Assembly: GCA_018240285.1 (NCBI GenBank)
Contig: JAFEGA010000030.1
Span: forward strand, 1 to 52,633
Length of the DNA: 52,633 bases
DNA from: Pseudomonadota bacterium
GTDB taxonomy: Bacteria > Pseudomonadota > Gammaproteobacteria > Burkholderiales > Nitrosomonadaceae
Direction of reading: 5' to 3'
Part shown: positions 24,204 through 33,885 of the stretch, piece by piece
How positions within the stretch are numbered: the stretch's first letter is position 1
Layout of the letters: the number at the start of each line of letters is the position of its first letter
Made by a program: the position numbers and the translations under genes
Notes under the pieces: generated by a model
Seen by the model: the letters and a program-made list of their open reading frames with translations, nothing else
Database searches by the model: none
What the model was told of the DNA's origin: nothing

Positions 24204-24548
24204 ATGCGTACTATTTCTGCAATGATTGTAACCGGAACATTGGCGTTTTTTATAAGCGCCCCTGTATTGGCGTCGGATGCGGGGCATACTTCAGAAGCGA
24301 TGGAGCATGCTGGTAAAGCGCAAGCGCATGGAGAAATGGGGCACGCAAAAGAGTCTCTAGAGCATGCAAAAGAAAGCTTGGCGCATGCAAAAGCGGCTCG
24401 GGATGATCATGCTGCATCCCATAAACATATGGATGAAGCAATCAAGCATTTAGAAGAAGCGATCAAACATGCCGATATGGGCCATGGTTCGGAATCAGCT
24501 AAGCATACTGAAGAAGCGATGAAACATATGCGCCAATCCGGTCACTGA
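24204..24548 (+). CDS. smbP: Small metal-binding protein SmbP, periplasmic
   Basis: The 114-residue precursor has a signal peptide (MRTISAMIVTGTLAFFIS ... LAS) with likely cleavage before DAGH. The mature part is a run of heptad-like units with a conserved His (EAMEHAG, ESLEHAK, ESLAHAK, EAIKHLE, EAIKHAD, EAMKHMR), predicting a four-helix bundle studded with His and acidic residues. This is the hallmark of SmbP of Nitrosomonas europaea, which binds Cu(II) and other divalent metals in the periplasm. Length and composition agree. A strong AAAGGAG supports the start. It probably buffers copper. Confidence 0.9.
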   Translation: MRTISAMIVTGTLAFFISAPVLASDAGHTSEAMEHAGKAQAHGEMGHAKESLEHAKESLAHAKAARDDHAASHKHMDEAIKHLEEAIKHADMGHGSESAKHTEEAMKHMRQSGH

Positions 24549-24564
24549 TATTCCATCAATATCA

Positions 24565-24584
24565 CCCTCGGCTTCTGCCGAGGG
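24565..24584. terminator. Hairpin between converging smbP and hemH
   Basis: CCCTCGGC, TTCT, GCCGAGGG is a perfect 8-bp stem with a tetraloop. It lies between the 3' ends of smbP and hemH, which face each other. The following T-run is short (CTTTAAT), so it may act with other signals or in both directions. Confidence 0.55.
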
Positions 24585-24590
24585 GCGGCT

Positions 24591-25676
24591 TTAATCCTTA
24601 GCACCCATCTCCAACGCCAGTTTCCTGGATAATTTAGCTTCTTCTTCAGTCACTTCGATATCCAGCCACCCCTGCAGATGCGTGCAAGCGATGTCGGCTA
24701 AAGCTTCAATCCAGTCGCTACGTTCGTTCAGACAAGGAATATAGTGAAATTCCTTGCCGCCCGCCTGAATGAATGTGTGTTTTGCTTCGATGGCGATTTC
24801 TTCCAGCGTTTCCAGGCAATCGGAGACAAATCCAGGGCATATCACATCCACGCGTTGCGTTTGTTCCTTGCCTAATTGCTCTAGTACCACAGCCGTGTAA
24901 GGGGTTAACCATTTAGCTTTGCCGAAGCGCGACTGAAAACACACGGCGTATTGATTTGCATCCAGAGCCAAGGCTTCAGCTAGTAACCGTCCGGTTTTTT
25001 GACATGCGCAATGATAAGGATCGCCTTTGTCCAAACTGGCGCGCGGTGTGCCGTGGAAACTGATGATCAGTTTATTAGGGCGGCCATGTGCATCCCAGTA
25101 GTCGCGGACATTCTGCGCCAATGCCGCAATATAACCAGGGTGGTCGTGATATTGTTTGACGGTGCGAAGGGCGGGTTGATTGCGCATCTTATTGAGCACC
25201 GCAAATACATTATCCATCGCCGCTGCGGTACTGCTGGCGGCATATTGCGGAAACAGCGGAATGACCAGAATGCGTTCGCAGCCCTGTTGTTGCATGCGGA
25301 TCAGCACATCGGCAACCGAAGGTTTGCCGATATTCATCGCATATTCGACCAGCGGAGGATTTTTCAATCGTGCCGCCAGTACTTCGCGCAAGCGTTCCGT
25401 TTGGCGCTCGGTATGGACTTTGAGCGGAGAGCCTTCGGCGATCCAGATTTTTGCGTATTTCTCAGCCGATGCTTTCGGTCTGAACAGTAGAATGAAGCCA
25501 TGCAGGATAGGCCACCAGATCAGCCGCGGCACTTCGATGACCCGCGGGTTGCTGAGAAATTCCTTAAGATAAGGGCGCAATGCCTGCGCGGTCGGCGCAT
25601 CTGGTGTTCCCAAATTAATCAATAAAACACCGGTGCGATTCGGTGAACCGTGCTGATAAATGGATTTTGAAGTCAT
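24591..25676 (-). CDS. hemH: Ferrochelatase
   Basis: The 361-residue protein has the family N-terminus ([26 protein letters not shown]) and the active-site block [23 protein letters not shown] with the metal-binding His. Further on are [19 protein letters not shown] and [17 protein letters not shown]. Ferrochelatase inserts Fe(II) into protoporphyrin IX in the last step of haem synthesis. Ammonia oxidisers need a great deal of haem for cytochromes. It has the usual proteobacterial length, without a C-terminal iron-sulfur extension. It is followed upstream (minus strand) by hrcA with a 30-bp gap. Confidence 0.95.
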   Translation of the reverse strand: MTSKSIYQHGSPNRTGVLLINLGTPDAPTAQALRPYLKEFLSNPRVIEVPRLIWWPILHGFILLFRPKASAEKYAKIWIAEGSPLKVHTERQTERLREVLAARLKNPPLVEYAMNIGKPSVADVLIRMQQQGCERILVIPLFPQYAASSTAAAMDNVFAVLNKMRNQPALRTVKQYHDHPGYIAALAQNVRDYWDAHGRPNKLIISFHGTPRASLDKGDPYHCACQKTGRLLAEALALDANQYAVCFQSRFGKAKWLTPYTAVVLEQLGKEQTQRVDVICPGFVSDCLETLEEIAIEAKHTFIQAGGKEFHYIPCLNERSDWIEALADIACTHLQGWLDIEVTEEEAKLSRKLALEMGAKD

Positions 25677-25705
25677 TCGTATAATTTTTATGCTAAGGGT
25701 ATGAA

Positions 25706-26725
25706 TTAATGTTGCGACAAGCTGCTGGAGAGCAGTTTTGCGGTAACGTCAACGATCGGGATAACGCGTTCATAAGCCATGCGCCGCGGGCCGATCACGC
25801 CCACAGTACCGACGACTTCTCCTTCCATTTCATAGGGTGCCGTCACTACGCTGAATTCTTCCAGTGACGACACATCGGATTCGCCGCCGATGAAAATTTT
25901 GACACCATGCGCTTGCCGGCTGAGTTCCAGTAATTGCAGTAACTTGGTTTTACGTTCGAACAATTCAAACAACTTTTTCAAGCTGAGCAGATTGTCAGAT
26001 AACTCATCGATCTGCAGTAAATTGCGTTCACCGGCCAGAACCACTGCTTCGCTGCTTTCGTTGACGGCTTCACCGCCAGCTGCGATGGCCGCACTCATCA
26101 GGCTGATCATTTCGCTGCGCAATTGCTTCAATTCGGTATCCACACGTCCGCGAATTTCGTCCAAAGTACAACCGGCATAATGCTGGTTGATGAAATTGCC
26201 GGCTTCGATCAGATCCGATTGGCTGTATGGCGTATGGGTGAAAATGATGCGGTTTTGCACATCGCCTTCCGGTGTGACGATAATCAGCAGAATACGTTTC
26301 TCGGATAACGCCATGAATTCGACATAACGGAATACCGCGCCTTTGCGTTTGGGGGTCACGACAACCCCGGCGAAGCGGGTCAAATCCGATAACAATTGTG
26401 ATGCCACATTGATCAGGCGCGACGGGTTGTCGGGATGCAGATGGTTTTCCAGGTGATTCAATTCCAATTTGTCGAGTGTTTTGACGACCAGCAAAGTGTC
26501 GACAAACAAGCGGTAACCTTGCGGGGTCGGCACTCTTCCGGCGGAGGTGTGCGGACTGGCAACCAATCCCATTTCTTCCAGATCGGCCATGACATTGCGA
26601 ATAGTCGCGGGGCTGAGATCCAAGCCGGAAAACTTGGATAACGCACGGGAGCCGACCGGCTGACCTTCGTGGATATATCGTTCCACCAGTGTTTTTAATA
26701 AGATTTGAGCGCGTTCGTTTAACAT
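25706..26725 (-). CDS. hrcA: Heat-inducible transcription repressor HrcA
   Basis: The 339-residue protein starts with a winged helix ([29 protein letters not shown] in parts: [17 protein letters not shown]) and has the [14 protein letters not shown] recognition segment and the [16 protein letters not shown] motif. The C-terminal half has the family's GAF-like domain with IFIGGES and [18 protein letters not shown]. HrcA represses groE/dnaK-type genes by binding CIRCE sites. No CIRCE inverted repeat is visible upstream of this gene. Full family length. Confidence 0.95.
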   Translation of the reverse strand: MLNERAQILLKTLVERYIHEGQPVGSRALSKFSGLDLSPATIRNVMADLEEMGLVASPHTSAGRVPTPQGYRLFVDTLLVVKTLDKLELNHLENHLHPDNPSRLINVASQLLSDLTRFAGVVVTPKRKGAVFRYVEFMALSEKRILLIIVTPEGDVQNRIIFTHTPYSQSDLIEAGNFINQHYAGCTLDEIRGRVDTELKQLRSEMISLMSAAIAAGGEAVNESSEAVVLAGERNLLQIDELSDNLLSLKKLFELFERKTKLLQLLELSRQAHGVKIFIGGESDVSSLEEFSVVTAPYEMEGEVVGTVGVIGPRRMAYERVIPIVDVTAKLLSSSLSQH

Positions 26726-27010
26726 GGCGTCATTCTACACGAGTCAATAGGTTTCATTGGTTGGTTATAAGCGGTGATTTTGCTCTATCTTATCTATGCT
26801 AAACTTCCTCGATACCGGCTTGCCGCGATGGATTGGGGGGTTATACAAAGATAAGCCTTTTCGGTTGAATAATATGTGCAAGACGTAATTTTACAAGTCC
26901 ATCGGTATCATGCAGAGGTTAACTATTTTTTATTTTAACGGTAATCCGGTCTTCATAAATTATTCAGACATTGCAGCCAATACCTTAATAGCCAACGACA
27001 GTATCAAGTG

Positions 27011-27883
27011 ATGAACTCTTCATTTAAAACCATAGCGCTGATCGGCAAACATAAGAATCCCGAAATTGCGATACCGCTGCTCAATCTTGCCGAGTATCTG
27101 ACAGCCAGGAATTATAAGGTTTTACTCGATCACCTCACGGCAACGCATATCGGTAGCGACTTGTATCCGGCATTATCGCTCGAGGAAATCGGCACACAGG
27201 CCGATCTGGCCGTGGTCATGGGCGGCGATGGCACGATGCTTAACATTGCGCGCATGCTGGTGTCGCACGATGTTCCGTTGATCGGCATTAATCAAGGCCG
27301 GTTGGGCTTCCTCACCGATTTGTCGGTGGATAGCATGTTCGAAACGCTCGATGAAATGCTGGCGGGAAAATATACCACCGAACGCCGCATGTTGCTGTAC
27401 GCGGAAATCATCCGCAATGGTGCGAGCGTTTTCAGCAGTCTGGCGTTCAACGATGTCGTGCTGTATCGCGGCATGAGCAGTGGCATGATCGAGTTTGAAG
27501 TGAAAGTCAATAACGAATATGTGAATACCCTGCGTTCCGACGGATTGATCGTGAACACACCGACCGGCTCGACTGCCTATGCGTTATCGTCCGGCGGGCC
27601 GATCCTGCACCCCAGCCTGGATCTGATCGCATTGGTGCCGGTTTGTCCACATACCCTCAGTAACCGTCCCGTCGTGATCGGTCCCGATGCCATTGTGGAA
27701 ATCCGCATGCACAGCAGCGCCAATGTGCGGATCAATTGCGACAGTCATTCCTGCTTCGATCTGGAGCAAACGGATAACATCATCGTGCGGCGTTTCCCAA
27801 AAACAGTGCGCTTGTTGCATTCGGTCAATCACAGTTATTACCGCATGTTGAGAGAAAAATTGGGATGGAGCGAATTTCCCTGA
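27011..27883 (+). CDS. nadK: NAD kinase
   Basis: I use the ATG at 27011; a GTG one codon before it is the alternative. The 290-residue protein has the signature GGDGTMLNIAR at about residues 71-81 and the NTPTGSTAYALSSGGPI motif that binds NAD. The C-terminal block is HTLSNRPVVIGPDA. NAD kinase makes NADP from NAD and ATP in the cytoplasm. It is transcribed away from hrcA, with 285 bp between them, and is followed 19 bp later by recN; the order nadK-recN is common in betaproteobacteria. Confidence 0.95.
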   Translation: MNSSFKTIALIGKHKNPEIAIPLLNLAEYLTARNYKVLLDHLTATHIGSDLYPALSLEEIGTQADLAVVMGGDGTMLNIARMLVSHDVPLIGINQGRLGFLTDLSVDSMFETLDEMLAGKYTTERRMLLYAEIIRNGASVFSSLAFNDVVLYRGMSSGMIEFEVKVNNEYVNTLRSDGLIVNTPTGSTAYALSSGGPILHPSLDLIALVPVCPHTLSNRPVVIGPDAIVEIRMHSSANVRINCDSHSCFDLEQTDNIIVRRFPKTVRLLHSVNHSYYRMLREKLGWSEFP

Positions 27884-27902
27884 TGCCTGTCCTTAGACCA
27901 TC

Positions 27903-29579
27903 ATGCTAAAACACCTGAGCATCAAGGATTTTGTCATTGTGGATCGGGTCGAGCTGGATTTCATGCCCGGCTTCACCGTTTTGACCGGAGAGACGGGGGC
28001 GGGTAAATCCATTCTGATCGATGCGCTGTCGCTGGCTTTGGGGGAACGCGGCGATGCTAGTCAGATCCGGCAAGGCTGCGAGCGTGCGGAAATCAATGTG
28101 ACCTTCGATACCAGCCATTTACCGTCGTTGCGGCAGTGGCTGGATGAACACGACTTGCAAGGCGATCCGGACAGTTGCCTGATGCGCCGCGTGATCGAAA
28201 CCAGCGGCCGTTCGCGCAATTATCTCAACGGACATGCCGTGACCTTGCAGCAACTGCGCACGGCGGGCGAATACCTGGTTGCCATTCACAGCCAGCATGC
28301 GCATCAGGCGCTGCTGCAAAAAGACGCGCAACGCGAACTGCTCGATGCCTTTGCCGGTTGTACCGGTTTGACTCGCACCGTCAAGGAAGCCTATCAACAC
28401 TGGCAAGACTGCCAGCAGCAAAGAATCGCCCTGGAACGACGCGCAGCGGAATCGCACGATAAACGTGAACAACTGGAGTGGCAGTTACAAGAATTAACCG
28501 CATTGAATTTCACCCTGCCGGAATGGCAAACACTGCAAGCCGATCATGGCCGGTTGTCGCATGTAGCGGCATTGCTGGCAGCGGCGGATGGTGGTGTCGA
28601 GGTGTTATCCGACAGTGAGCAAGCGGTGCTCGCGCAGATCAACAGCGTAAACCATCAACTGCAGAATCTGCTGGAATACGACGGGGCGCTAAAAACCATT
28701 ACCGATTTGCTCGATGCGGCGCAAATCCAGTTGCAGGAAAGCGTGTACGAACTCAAGCACTATCGCCAGCGTTTGGATATCGATCCGCAGGCATTGCACG
28801 ACGTTGAGCAGCGATTGTCAGCCATCCATACGGCGGCGCGAAAGTTTCGCGTGAACCCGGAAGAGCTGCCGGCATTGCTTGAGTCGATCACGCATCAACT
28901 GGCGGCATTAGGTTCGAATGCGGACATCGGTCATTTGCTGGAACTCGAAGCCGCCGCGCGAGGCGTGTACCGCCAGCATGCGCAAGAACTCAGCAGTATC
29001 CGGCAACAAGCCGCGCAAGAATTATCCGGGAAAGTCAGCGCGGCGATGCAAACAATCGCCATGGCGGGTGGCGAGTTTTCGGTAGCATTGAATCCGGTGG
29101 AGCAGGGCAATGCACACGGCTTGGAGCAGATCGAGTTTCAAGTTGCAGCGCACCAGGGGTTGCCGCTGCGTCCGCTGGCTAAAGTGGCTTCCGGCGGTGA
29201 ATTGTCACGCATCAGTCTGGCGCTACAAGTCATTACCAGTAAGGTCGGTGTAGTGCCGACACTCATTTTCGATGAAGTCGACGTCGGTATCGGCGGAAAA
29301 GTGGCTGAGATCGTCGGCCATTTATTGAAGCAACTGGGTAGAGAGCGGCAAGTGTTGTGCATTACGCATCTGCCGCAAGTGGCCGCTACCGGGGATCAGC
29401 AATGGCAAGTGATGAAATCGGCCGGTCAAACCGAGCATCAAGCGGTTGTCAGTACGATTGCAGTGCTCAATCCGCAACAGCGCGTGGAAGAAGTCGCGCG
29501 CATGCTGGGCGGCGTCAACATTACCGAAACCACGCGCCAGCATGCTGCGGAGATGTTGCAGCAGGCCGCTGAACGATGA
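27903..29579 (+). CDS. recN: DNA repair protein RecN
   Basis: The 558-residue SMC-like ATPase has an N-terminal Walker A (GETGAGKS at 29-36), a long coiled coil (about 150-370) and the C-terminal signature (KVASGGELSRISLAL) with Walker B (TLIFDEVDVGIGG). It ends with the D-loop/His switch region (VLCITHLPQVAATG). RecN acts early in double-strand-break repair, recruited by RecA. Full length. It converges on the spermidine synthase homologue with only 2 bp between the stop codons. Confidence 0.95.
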   Translation: MLKHLSIKDFVIVDRVELDFMPGFTVLTGETGAGKSILIDALSLALGERGDASQIRQGCERAEINVTFDTSHLPSLRQWLDEHDLQGDPDSCLMRRVIETSGRSRNYLNGHAVTLQQLRTAGEYLVAIHSQHAHQALLQKDAQRELLDAFAGCTGLTRTVKEAYQHWQDCQQQRIALERRAAESHDKREQLEWQLQELTALNFTLPEWQTLQADHGRLSHVAALLAAADGGVEVLSDSEQAVLAQINSVNHQLQNLLEYDGALKTITDLLDAAQIQLQESVYELKHYRQRLDIDPQALHDVEQRLSAIHTAARKFRVNPEELPALLESITHQLAALGSNADIGHLLELEAAARGVYRQHAQELSSIRQQAAQELSGKVSAAMQTIAMAGGEFSVALNPVEQGNAHGLEQIEFQVAAHQGLPLRPLAKVASGGELSRISLALQVITSKVGVVPTLIFDEVDVGIGGKVAEIVGHLLKQLGRERQVLCITHLPQVAATGDQQWQVMKSAGQTEHQAVVSTIAVLNPQQRVEEVARMLGGVNITETTRQHAAEMLQQAAER

Positions 29580-29581
29580 AG

Positions 29582-31135
29582 TCAGCGGATGAAATGATCG
29601 ATTCCCAGCAATTCCACGATCAGGCGCCGGTATTGTTCGGATTTCCGTATTTGCAGCATTTCCAATGGATTGAGATTGTCGGTTAAGACTGTTCCCGGGG
29701 ATTGATCGATGGAAATGCGCCGCGCTTTCAGCCAACTGCGCTGTTCAGCGGAGATGACGCCGTTGTCATATTCAATCGCCTGGTGTGTAGCGAGAAAAAC
29801 AAAATCGTTGAACTCGGTGTCCGGTTCGGAAATGAACACTTGCTGATGAGGAAAAACCTGCGCCAAGGTTTTGGCAACAGAAGCCAGTGCCTTGTTCTTG
29901 CCGTCTTCGAGGAATGCAACAAAATTCAGTGCCAGCACGCCGCGATCGGAAAGCAGGGAGCGTAATTGCGACATGGTTTCGACGGTCAATAAGTGAATGG
30001 GCTCCGAGCCACCGGTGAAGACATCCAGAATGATCAAGTCGTATTTGCCGGTCAGTTTGCGGATTTCATAGCGCGCATCGCCGATGATGGTTTTTCCGGA
30101 TGGCGTAAAACCAAAATAGCGGCTGGCCGCTTCGGCAACCGCGGGATCGATTTCCAATGTGTCGGTGACGATACCGTATTTCTTCAGAGTCATCGCCATA
30201 TGTCCGGCGCCCTGACCGATCAGCAGCGCGCGGTTAATCTGCGGTGTCAGTGCGGGTAGGATGTCGACAATTTTCTGGTAAGTCAGCACATTCTCACCGT
30301 GGCTGATTGTGGCCGCGCCGATGGTCGAAGCATCCACGGTCAGCAAGCGGAAATTCTCCGCCGGTTTGTCGATGACGCGCACCCAGCCGTACAGACTTTC
30401 CCGTTCGAACTGAATACGGTGCGAATCTTCATCGGTGGCGTGATGCGTGGAGCTGGCGACGTGCGGTAATGACATAATGCTGATTACAGCCAATAGGGCG
30501 ACAGGGGGTAACGCAATCATTAAGCGGATGCGCTGGCGCTCGAAAAAAGCGACGCCCACCGCCAGAATCAATAAAGCGATACCCAAGCCCATGAAAATTT
30601 CGCGTGAGCCGACTTGCGGAAATAAATAAAAGCCGAGAAATAAAGTACCGATCACGCTGCCGACGGTGCTGACGGCATAGATGGAGCCGGTGCCGGCACC
30701 GACGCCATCCAAGCTGGAAGTTGCGAGCTTGACGGCAAACGGCCCGACCATGCCAAGCATGATCAAACTGGGTGAAAATAATACCAAGGTGCTGATAAAA
30801 ACGCCCAGGCGTAATCCCAGCGTGTCGGTGGCAAGCAGCACCGGTGCTGTAACACAAGGTATCAACAAAGTGAGCAATCCCGAAAGGGCGATAATCAACG
30901 CCAGACCGGTTTTTCTTGATCGATCGGCCCAGCGGCCGCCAACAAAATAACCGAGCGCCAACGCAATCAACGTGACGGAAATAACCGAGGTCCAGACATA
31001 CAAACTGGCGCCATAAAATGGTGCGATCAAACGTGTTCCCAGCAGTTCGATCACCATCACGGCAGCACCGGTCAGAAAAACGGTGCAATACAGCCAGATA
31101 CGGTTCAATAGCGGAGGGGAAGTAAGGAAATTCAT
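29582..31135 (-). CDS. Membrane-fused spermidine synthase homologue
   Basis: The 517-residue protein has a membrane half (residues about 15-215, some seven hydrophobic segments, starting LLNRIWLYCTVFLTG) and a soluble half like spermidine synthase. In the latter, LLIGQGAGHMAMTLKKYG and TLEIDPAVAEAASRYFG form the decarboxy-SAM or SAM site, and GDARYEIRKLTGKYDLIILDVFTG carries the GDAR and D-x-F-T-G motifs. Fusions of this type are common but their substrate is not settled, so I do not call it SpeE. It faces recN. Confidence 0.85.
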   Translation of the reverse strand: MNFLTSPPLLNRIWLYCTVFLTGAAVMVIELLGTRLIAPFYGASLYVWTSVISVTLIALALGYFVGGRWADRSRKTGLALIIALSGLLTLLIPCVTAPVLLATDTLGLRLGVFISTLVLFSPSLIMLGMVGPFAVKLATSSLDGVGAGTGSIYAVSTVGSVIGTLFLGFYLFPQVGSREIFMGLGIALLILAVGVAFFERQRIRLMIALPPVALLAVISIMSLPHVASSTHHATDEDSHRIQFERESLYGWVRVIDKPAENFRLLTVDASTIGAATISHGENVLTYQKIVDILPALTPQINRALLIGQGAGHMAMTLKKYGIVTDTLEIDPAVAEAASRYFGFTPSGKTIIGDARYEIRKLTGKYDLIILDVFTGGSEPIHLLTVETMSQLRSLLSDRGVLALNFVAFLEDGKNKALASVAKTLAQVFPHQQVFISEPDTEFNDFVFLATHQAIEYDNGVISAEQRSWLKARRISIDQSPGTVLTDNLNPLEMLQIRKSEQYRRLIVELLGIDHFIR

Positions 31136-31517
31136 TGTGCTACCTGTCAGGCAAAGATACGCATGAGTAAAGAGAGAAGTGCCGGGCTCATTTTTGCGGC
31201 GTGGGGATTCTAGTGATGAGGACTGTTTTTTTGGAATGCGACAAATTGCCGCATCAGGCTAGAATCCCTGTTAATCATGCTTTAGCGCGGTGCGACAATT
31301 TGTCACATTGTCATCTCATGCAATGGAAAATAAGATTGCGCCCAGAAAACGATTCTTTTTCTATGATTTTCCGGGAAATCAAATTTTCCCGCCAATTGTG
31401 AAGAAAGACTTTTTCAATTTGATTTTGAATCGTCGCCTTATCGGATTGATGGCTTCAAATGAAAATATGGATATTTTGCAGCAAAAAAGAATAATTAATC
31501 TCAACGGAAAATTTGGC
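31136..31517. other. Intergenic region with inverted repeats
   Basis: GGGATTCTAG (31204-31213) and its perfect reverse complement CTAGAATCCC (31259-31268) are separated by 45 bp. A short GACAATTTGTC palindrome-like site lies at about 31294-31304. These are candidate binding sites between divergent genes. A longer reading of the next gene from 31290 is possible but would place these bases before an N-terminal extension without a signal peptide. Confidence 0.4.
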
Positions 31518-32258
31518 ATGTTAACGACGAAGCAACTCAACCTATCACTCTACAGCGTCCTGGCGATTGCCGTTCTGGCAAGCACGGCGCAGACCGCATC
31601 AGCTCATACCCGGCTAGAAACTGCAACGGTTAATGAAAATACCCGAATTACCAACAACGTCATCATTGGGCACGGGTGCGGAGAAAATAACGTCATCGGC
31701 ACCAGCGTGGTATTTCCGGACGGCGTGGATTCAACGATTACTACTGACGGTAATCCGCATACAGGTCCTTTGACCGATTTTGTGCAGAACTGGGGAAACC
31801 TGATGCAACAAAACTACAGCCGCGCTATTTTCAGTTTCCAAGATGAGAAAACAGATTCGAAAAGTAATGTCGTGGGTTTTTGGGCGGGCGGTGGTAATTC
31901 CTTGCCGCATAACTTGAATGGTTATATTCCATTCAGATCAGGTGCGGTTGTCATTGAACCGACTTCCTGCGCCAAAACCGTCAAGTTTTTTATCTCCATC
32001 GCGGACATTTGCGAAATCACGGATACTGCCGGTTTTAGTGATTCTACCGTCAATCTGTGGACGCATAATGCATTGGGAACGGCTTACGACCGGAAAAGCA
32101 CAACCGATGATGGTCCTGCATCGCTGACCATTACCCGTACCAGTGCTTTGCCAGCATCTTGCGGTGCCGGAGTAGCGGTTGAAGTGAAACCTTCGGCAAC
32201 ACAAATCAACCGCGATATGCCGATCAAAATAGATGGTACTCAGGTTTGGCCGAAGTAA
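31518..32258 (+). CDS. Secreted DUF1775/YcnI-like protein
   Basis: From the ATG at 31518 the 246-residue protein has a signal peptide (MLTTKQLNLSLYSVLAIAV ... ASA) with likely cleavage before HTRLET, so the mature protein starts with His. Near residue 55 it has GHGCGENNVIGTSVVFPDG, matching the GHGC...V.IP.G pattern of DUF1775 (YcnI) domains. The YcnI domain of Bacillus uses its N-terminal His to bind Cu(II). The rest (about 90-246) is Cys-poor and of unknown fold. A terminator follows, so it may be a separate unit from the genes downstream. Copper binding is inferred from the family. Confidence 0.7.
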   Translation: MLTTKQLNLSLYSVLAIAVLASTAQTASAHTRLETATVNENTRITNNVIIGHGCGENNVIGTSVVFPDGVDSTITTDGNPHTGPLTDFVQNWGNLMQQNYSRAIFSFQDEKTDSKSNVVGFWAGGGNSLPHNLNGYIPFRSGAVVIEPTSCAKTVKFFISIADICEITDTAGFSDSTVNLWTHNALGTAYDRKSTTDDGPASLTITRTSALPASCGAGVAVEVKPSATQINRDMPIKIDGTQVWPK

Positions 32259-32283
32259 TCGGGCTAAGCTAGCAGTTTTTGAT

Positions 32284-32330
32284 AAAACTTCACGGCCCCC
32301 TCCAGTTTTTCCGGCGCGTGAAGTTTTTTT
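32284..32330 (+). terminator. Intrinsic terminator after the DUF1775-like gene
   Basis: AAAACTTCACG and CGTGAAGTTTT form a perfect 11-bp stem around a 22-nt loop, and the descending arm runs into TTTTTTT. It lies 26 bp beyond the stop codon. Confidence 0.85.
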
Positions 32331-32557
32331 AGAGAGTGGAAAATAAAGTGATTGTTGATAAAGGGAACCTCAAATTATTTGAAGTTGAGAGAATTGAGCA
32401 TCGCGCCTTTAATATTGATGCTTCGATTAAAAATCGTGATCCCAGCATCAACTTTGACGGTAAGCGGATATGATCGAGTAGTTTGCGCTTTATTTTGATT
32501 GCTGCTGACATGCGTACGGACACATTGAGGTAAACAAACCACTGTGTCCGTTTGCCG
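32331..32557. other. Short intergenic stretch with a possible 41-codon frame
   Basis: A GTG at 32348 opens 41 codons to 32473 (contains FEVERIEHRAFNID and a terminal INFDGKRI). Codon use looks protein-like and it resembles a fragment of a larger coding sequence, but no start signal or family is clear. It is not called a gene. Confidence 0.3.
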
Positions 32558-32587
32558 TTGGTCGAAGCGCTGCGGATTTTTTATAAT
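32558..32587 (+). promoter_or_regulatory. Promoter before the 148-aa secreted protein
   Basis: TTGGTC (32558-32563) and TATAAT (32582-32587) are 18 bp apart, a good sigma70 pair. The start codon is 43 bp further on, with GAGGAG before it. Confidence 0.6.
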
Positions 32588-32630
32588 AGCTGTTTTTTAT
32601 GTCTAAATTATTTGGTGAGGAGCCACAATC

Positions 32631-33077
32631 ATGACCCATAGATTGTTTCAAAAAGCAGTAACGGTTGTTTTCTCTTTGGCTATGCTGAGCTATGTAAGCA
32701 CAAGTGTTGCTCATGACGCCGGGGCGACTATGGATCCCAACGGCACGGTTCCAGCCTTTACCGGCTACGCATTAGTGACTTGTTCTGGTGGCTCCGATAA
32801 TCTGGTTGCCAGTATCAAAGACACTTCACCGCCGCAAGATAATCTATTGGTTAATTTGCAAATCATCAAAGGAAATCACGCGATCAATACAACCGATCCG
32901 GTGTCAGGGGATGGAAATTTCAGTCCGGAAGTCAGAGTGCATGGCGGAGATGGCGTATACCAGTTGCTTGTCAATAAGACCAAAGCAGGCGCGCGATCAT
33001 TCATCGTTTCCTATCATTGCATGACGATTAGCGGTGTTCACACAGAAACGGATATTACTGTTCAACAATTCGAATAA
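32631..33077 (+). CDS. Secreted hypothetical protein, 148 aa
   Basis: A signal peptide (MTHRLFQKAVTVVFSLAML ... SVA) is followed by HDAGATMDPNG, so the predicted mature protein begins with His. The remaining 120 residues are beta-rich with two Cys (VTCSGGSD and SYHCMTIS) that could form a disulfide. No family is recognised. GAGGAG precedes the start. It is followed 58 bp later by the TlpA-like gene. The neighbourhood and mature N-terminal His suggest, but do not show, metal binding. Confidence 0.75.
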   Translation: MTHRLFQKAVTVVFSLAMLSYVSTSVAHDAGATMDPNGTVPAFTGYALVTCSGGSDNLVASIKDTSPPQDNLLVNLQIIKGNHAINTTDPVSGDGNFSPEVRVHGGDGVYQLLVNKTKAGARSFIVSYHCMTISGVHTETDITVQQFE

Positions 33078-33135
33078 TAATTTTCAGTGACTAATTTTTG
33101 TAGCAATGTTATAAAGTTGAGAAGTGAATTGAGCC

Positions 33136-33642
33136 ATGAAAACAATAAAACAATCAATTTTTATTATCGCGTCACTCCTTTTTTGTAGTCATAGTGCTTT
33201 TGCGGATCATCTCGCGCAAGTATCCTCAGCTTGTGACCTGAAAACGCTGGATGGTAAACCGACTGTAGACTTGCAGGAGCTAAGAGGAAAAGTCGTATAC
33301 ATGGATTTTTGGGCGTCGTGGTGTCCGCCCTGCGTCAAATCTTTTCCTTTTCTAAACCAGCTTGAGCATGAAATGAAAGCGCAAGGTTTGCATGTGATAG
33401 GCGTCAATCTCGATGAGAAAGTGAAGGATGCCGAGGAATTTCTTGCCAAAAACCCGGCGCACTTCTCGATTGTGGCAGACCCAAGCAAAGCATGTGCAAA
33501 AGTTCTTGAAGTAATGGCGATGCCGACTTCCTACATTATCGATAAAAAGGGAAACATCCGTCACGTTCATCAAGGTTTCCGTCCGGGTGAAACGGAAGAA
33601 TTACGTGCTCTTCTCACACAGCTCGTGTTGGAAAATCCTTGA
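33136..33642 (+). CDS. TlpA-like periplasmic thioredoxin
   Basis: The 168-residue protein has a signal peptide (MKTIKQSIFIIASLLF ... AFA) and a thioredoxin fold with the active site DFWASWCPPCVKSFP (Cys-Pro-Pro-Cys). Further on are the TlpA/ResA features VIGVNLDEK and the cis-Pro motif MAMPTSYIID. Such proteins reduce or shuttle disulfides in the periplasm for haem, copper or flavoprotein maturation. It is 6 bp upstream of the DUF4266 gene and should share its transcript. Confidence 0.9.
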   Translation: MKTIKQSIFIIASLLFCSHSAFADHLAQVSSACDLKTLDGKPTVDLQELRGKVVYMDFWASWCPPCVKSFPFLNQLEHEMKAQGLHVIGVNLDEKVKDAEEFLAKNPAHFSIVADPSKACAKVLEVMAMPTSYIIDKKGNIRHVHQGFRPGETEELRALLTQLVLENP

Positions 33643-33648
33643 GCCGGT

Positions 33649-33870
33649 ATGAGAAAAGCAACCGATATCGCGATCCTACTGATGATTGCAATCGCGCTCT
33701 CGGGTTGTGTGCATGTGGCGCCTTGGGAACGGGGAAATCTTGCCAAGCCGCAAATGGAATTAGATCCACATCCTCTGCAAAGTGAAATACAATCGCACAA
33801 TTACAGCAGCCGGGAAGCGGCGCCCAGCCACAAATCTTCTGCAGGTGGCGGTGGCTGCGGCTGCTATTAA
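33649..33870 (+). CDS. DUF4266 lipoprotein, 73 aa
   Basis: A signal sequence with the lipobox ALSGC gives lipidation at Cys20. The mature part has the DUF4266 signature VAPWERGNLAKPQMELDPHPL and ends in a Gly/Cys-rich tail (SAGGGGCGCY). The family is of unknown function and is usually found with a DUF3570 protein and often a thioredoxin and ApbE, as here. The two closely spaced C-terminal Cys could be a substrate for the neighbouring thioredoxin or a metal ligand. Confidence 0.9.
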   Translation: MRKATDIAILLMIAIALSGCVHVAPWERGNLAKPQMELDPHPLQSEIQSHNYSSREAAPSHKSSAGGGGCGCY

Positions 33871-33885
33871 GCTGGTTTTTGCTAG

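Noticed and set aside
26726..27010. CIRCE operator upstream of hrcA
   Set aside because: TTAGCACTC/GAGTGCTAA-type arms were looked for and not found.
30429..31088. 219-codon frame within the spermidine synthase homologue
   Set aside because: Same strand but shifted frame, with an Arg/His/Cys-rich composition typical of a shadow of a GC-rich gene.
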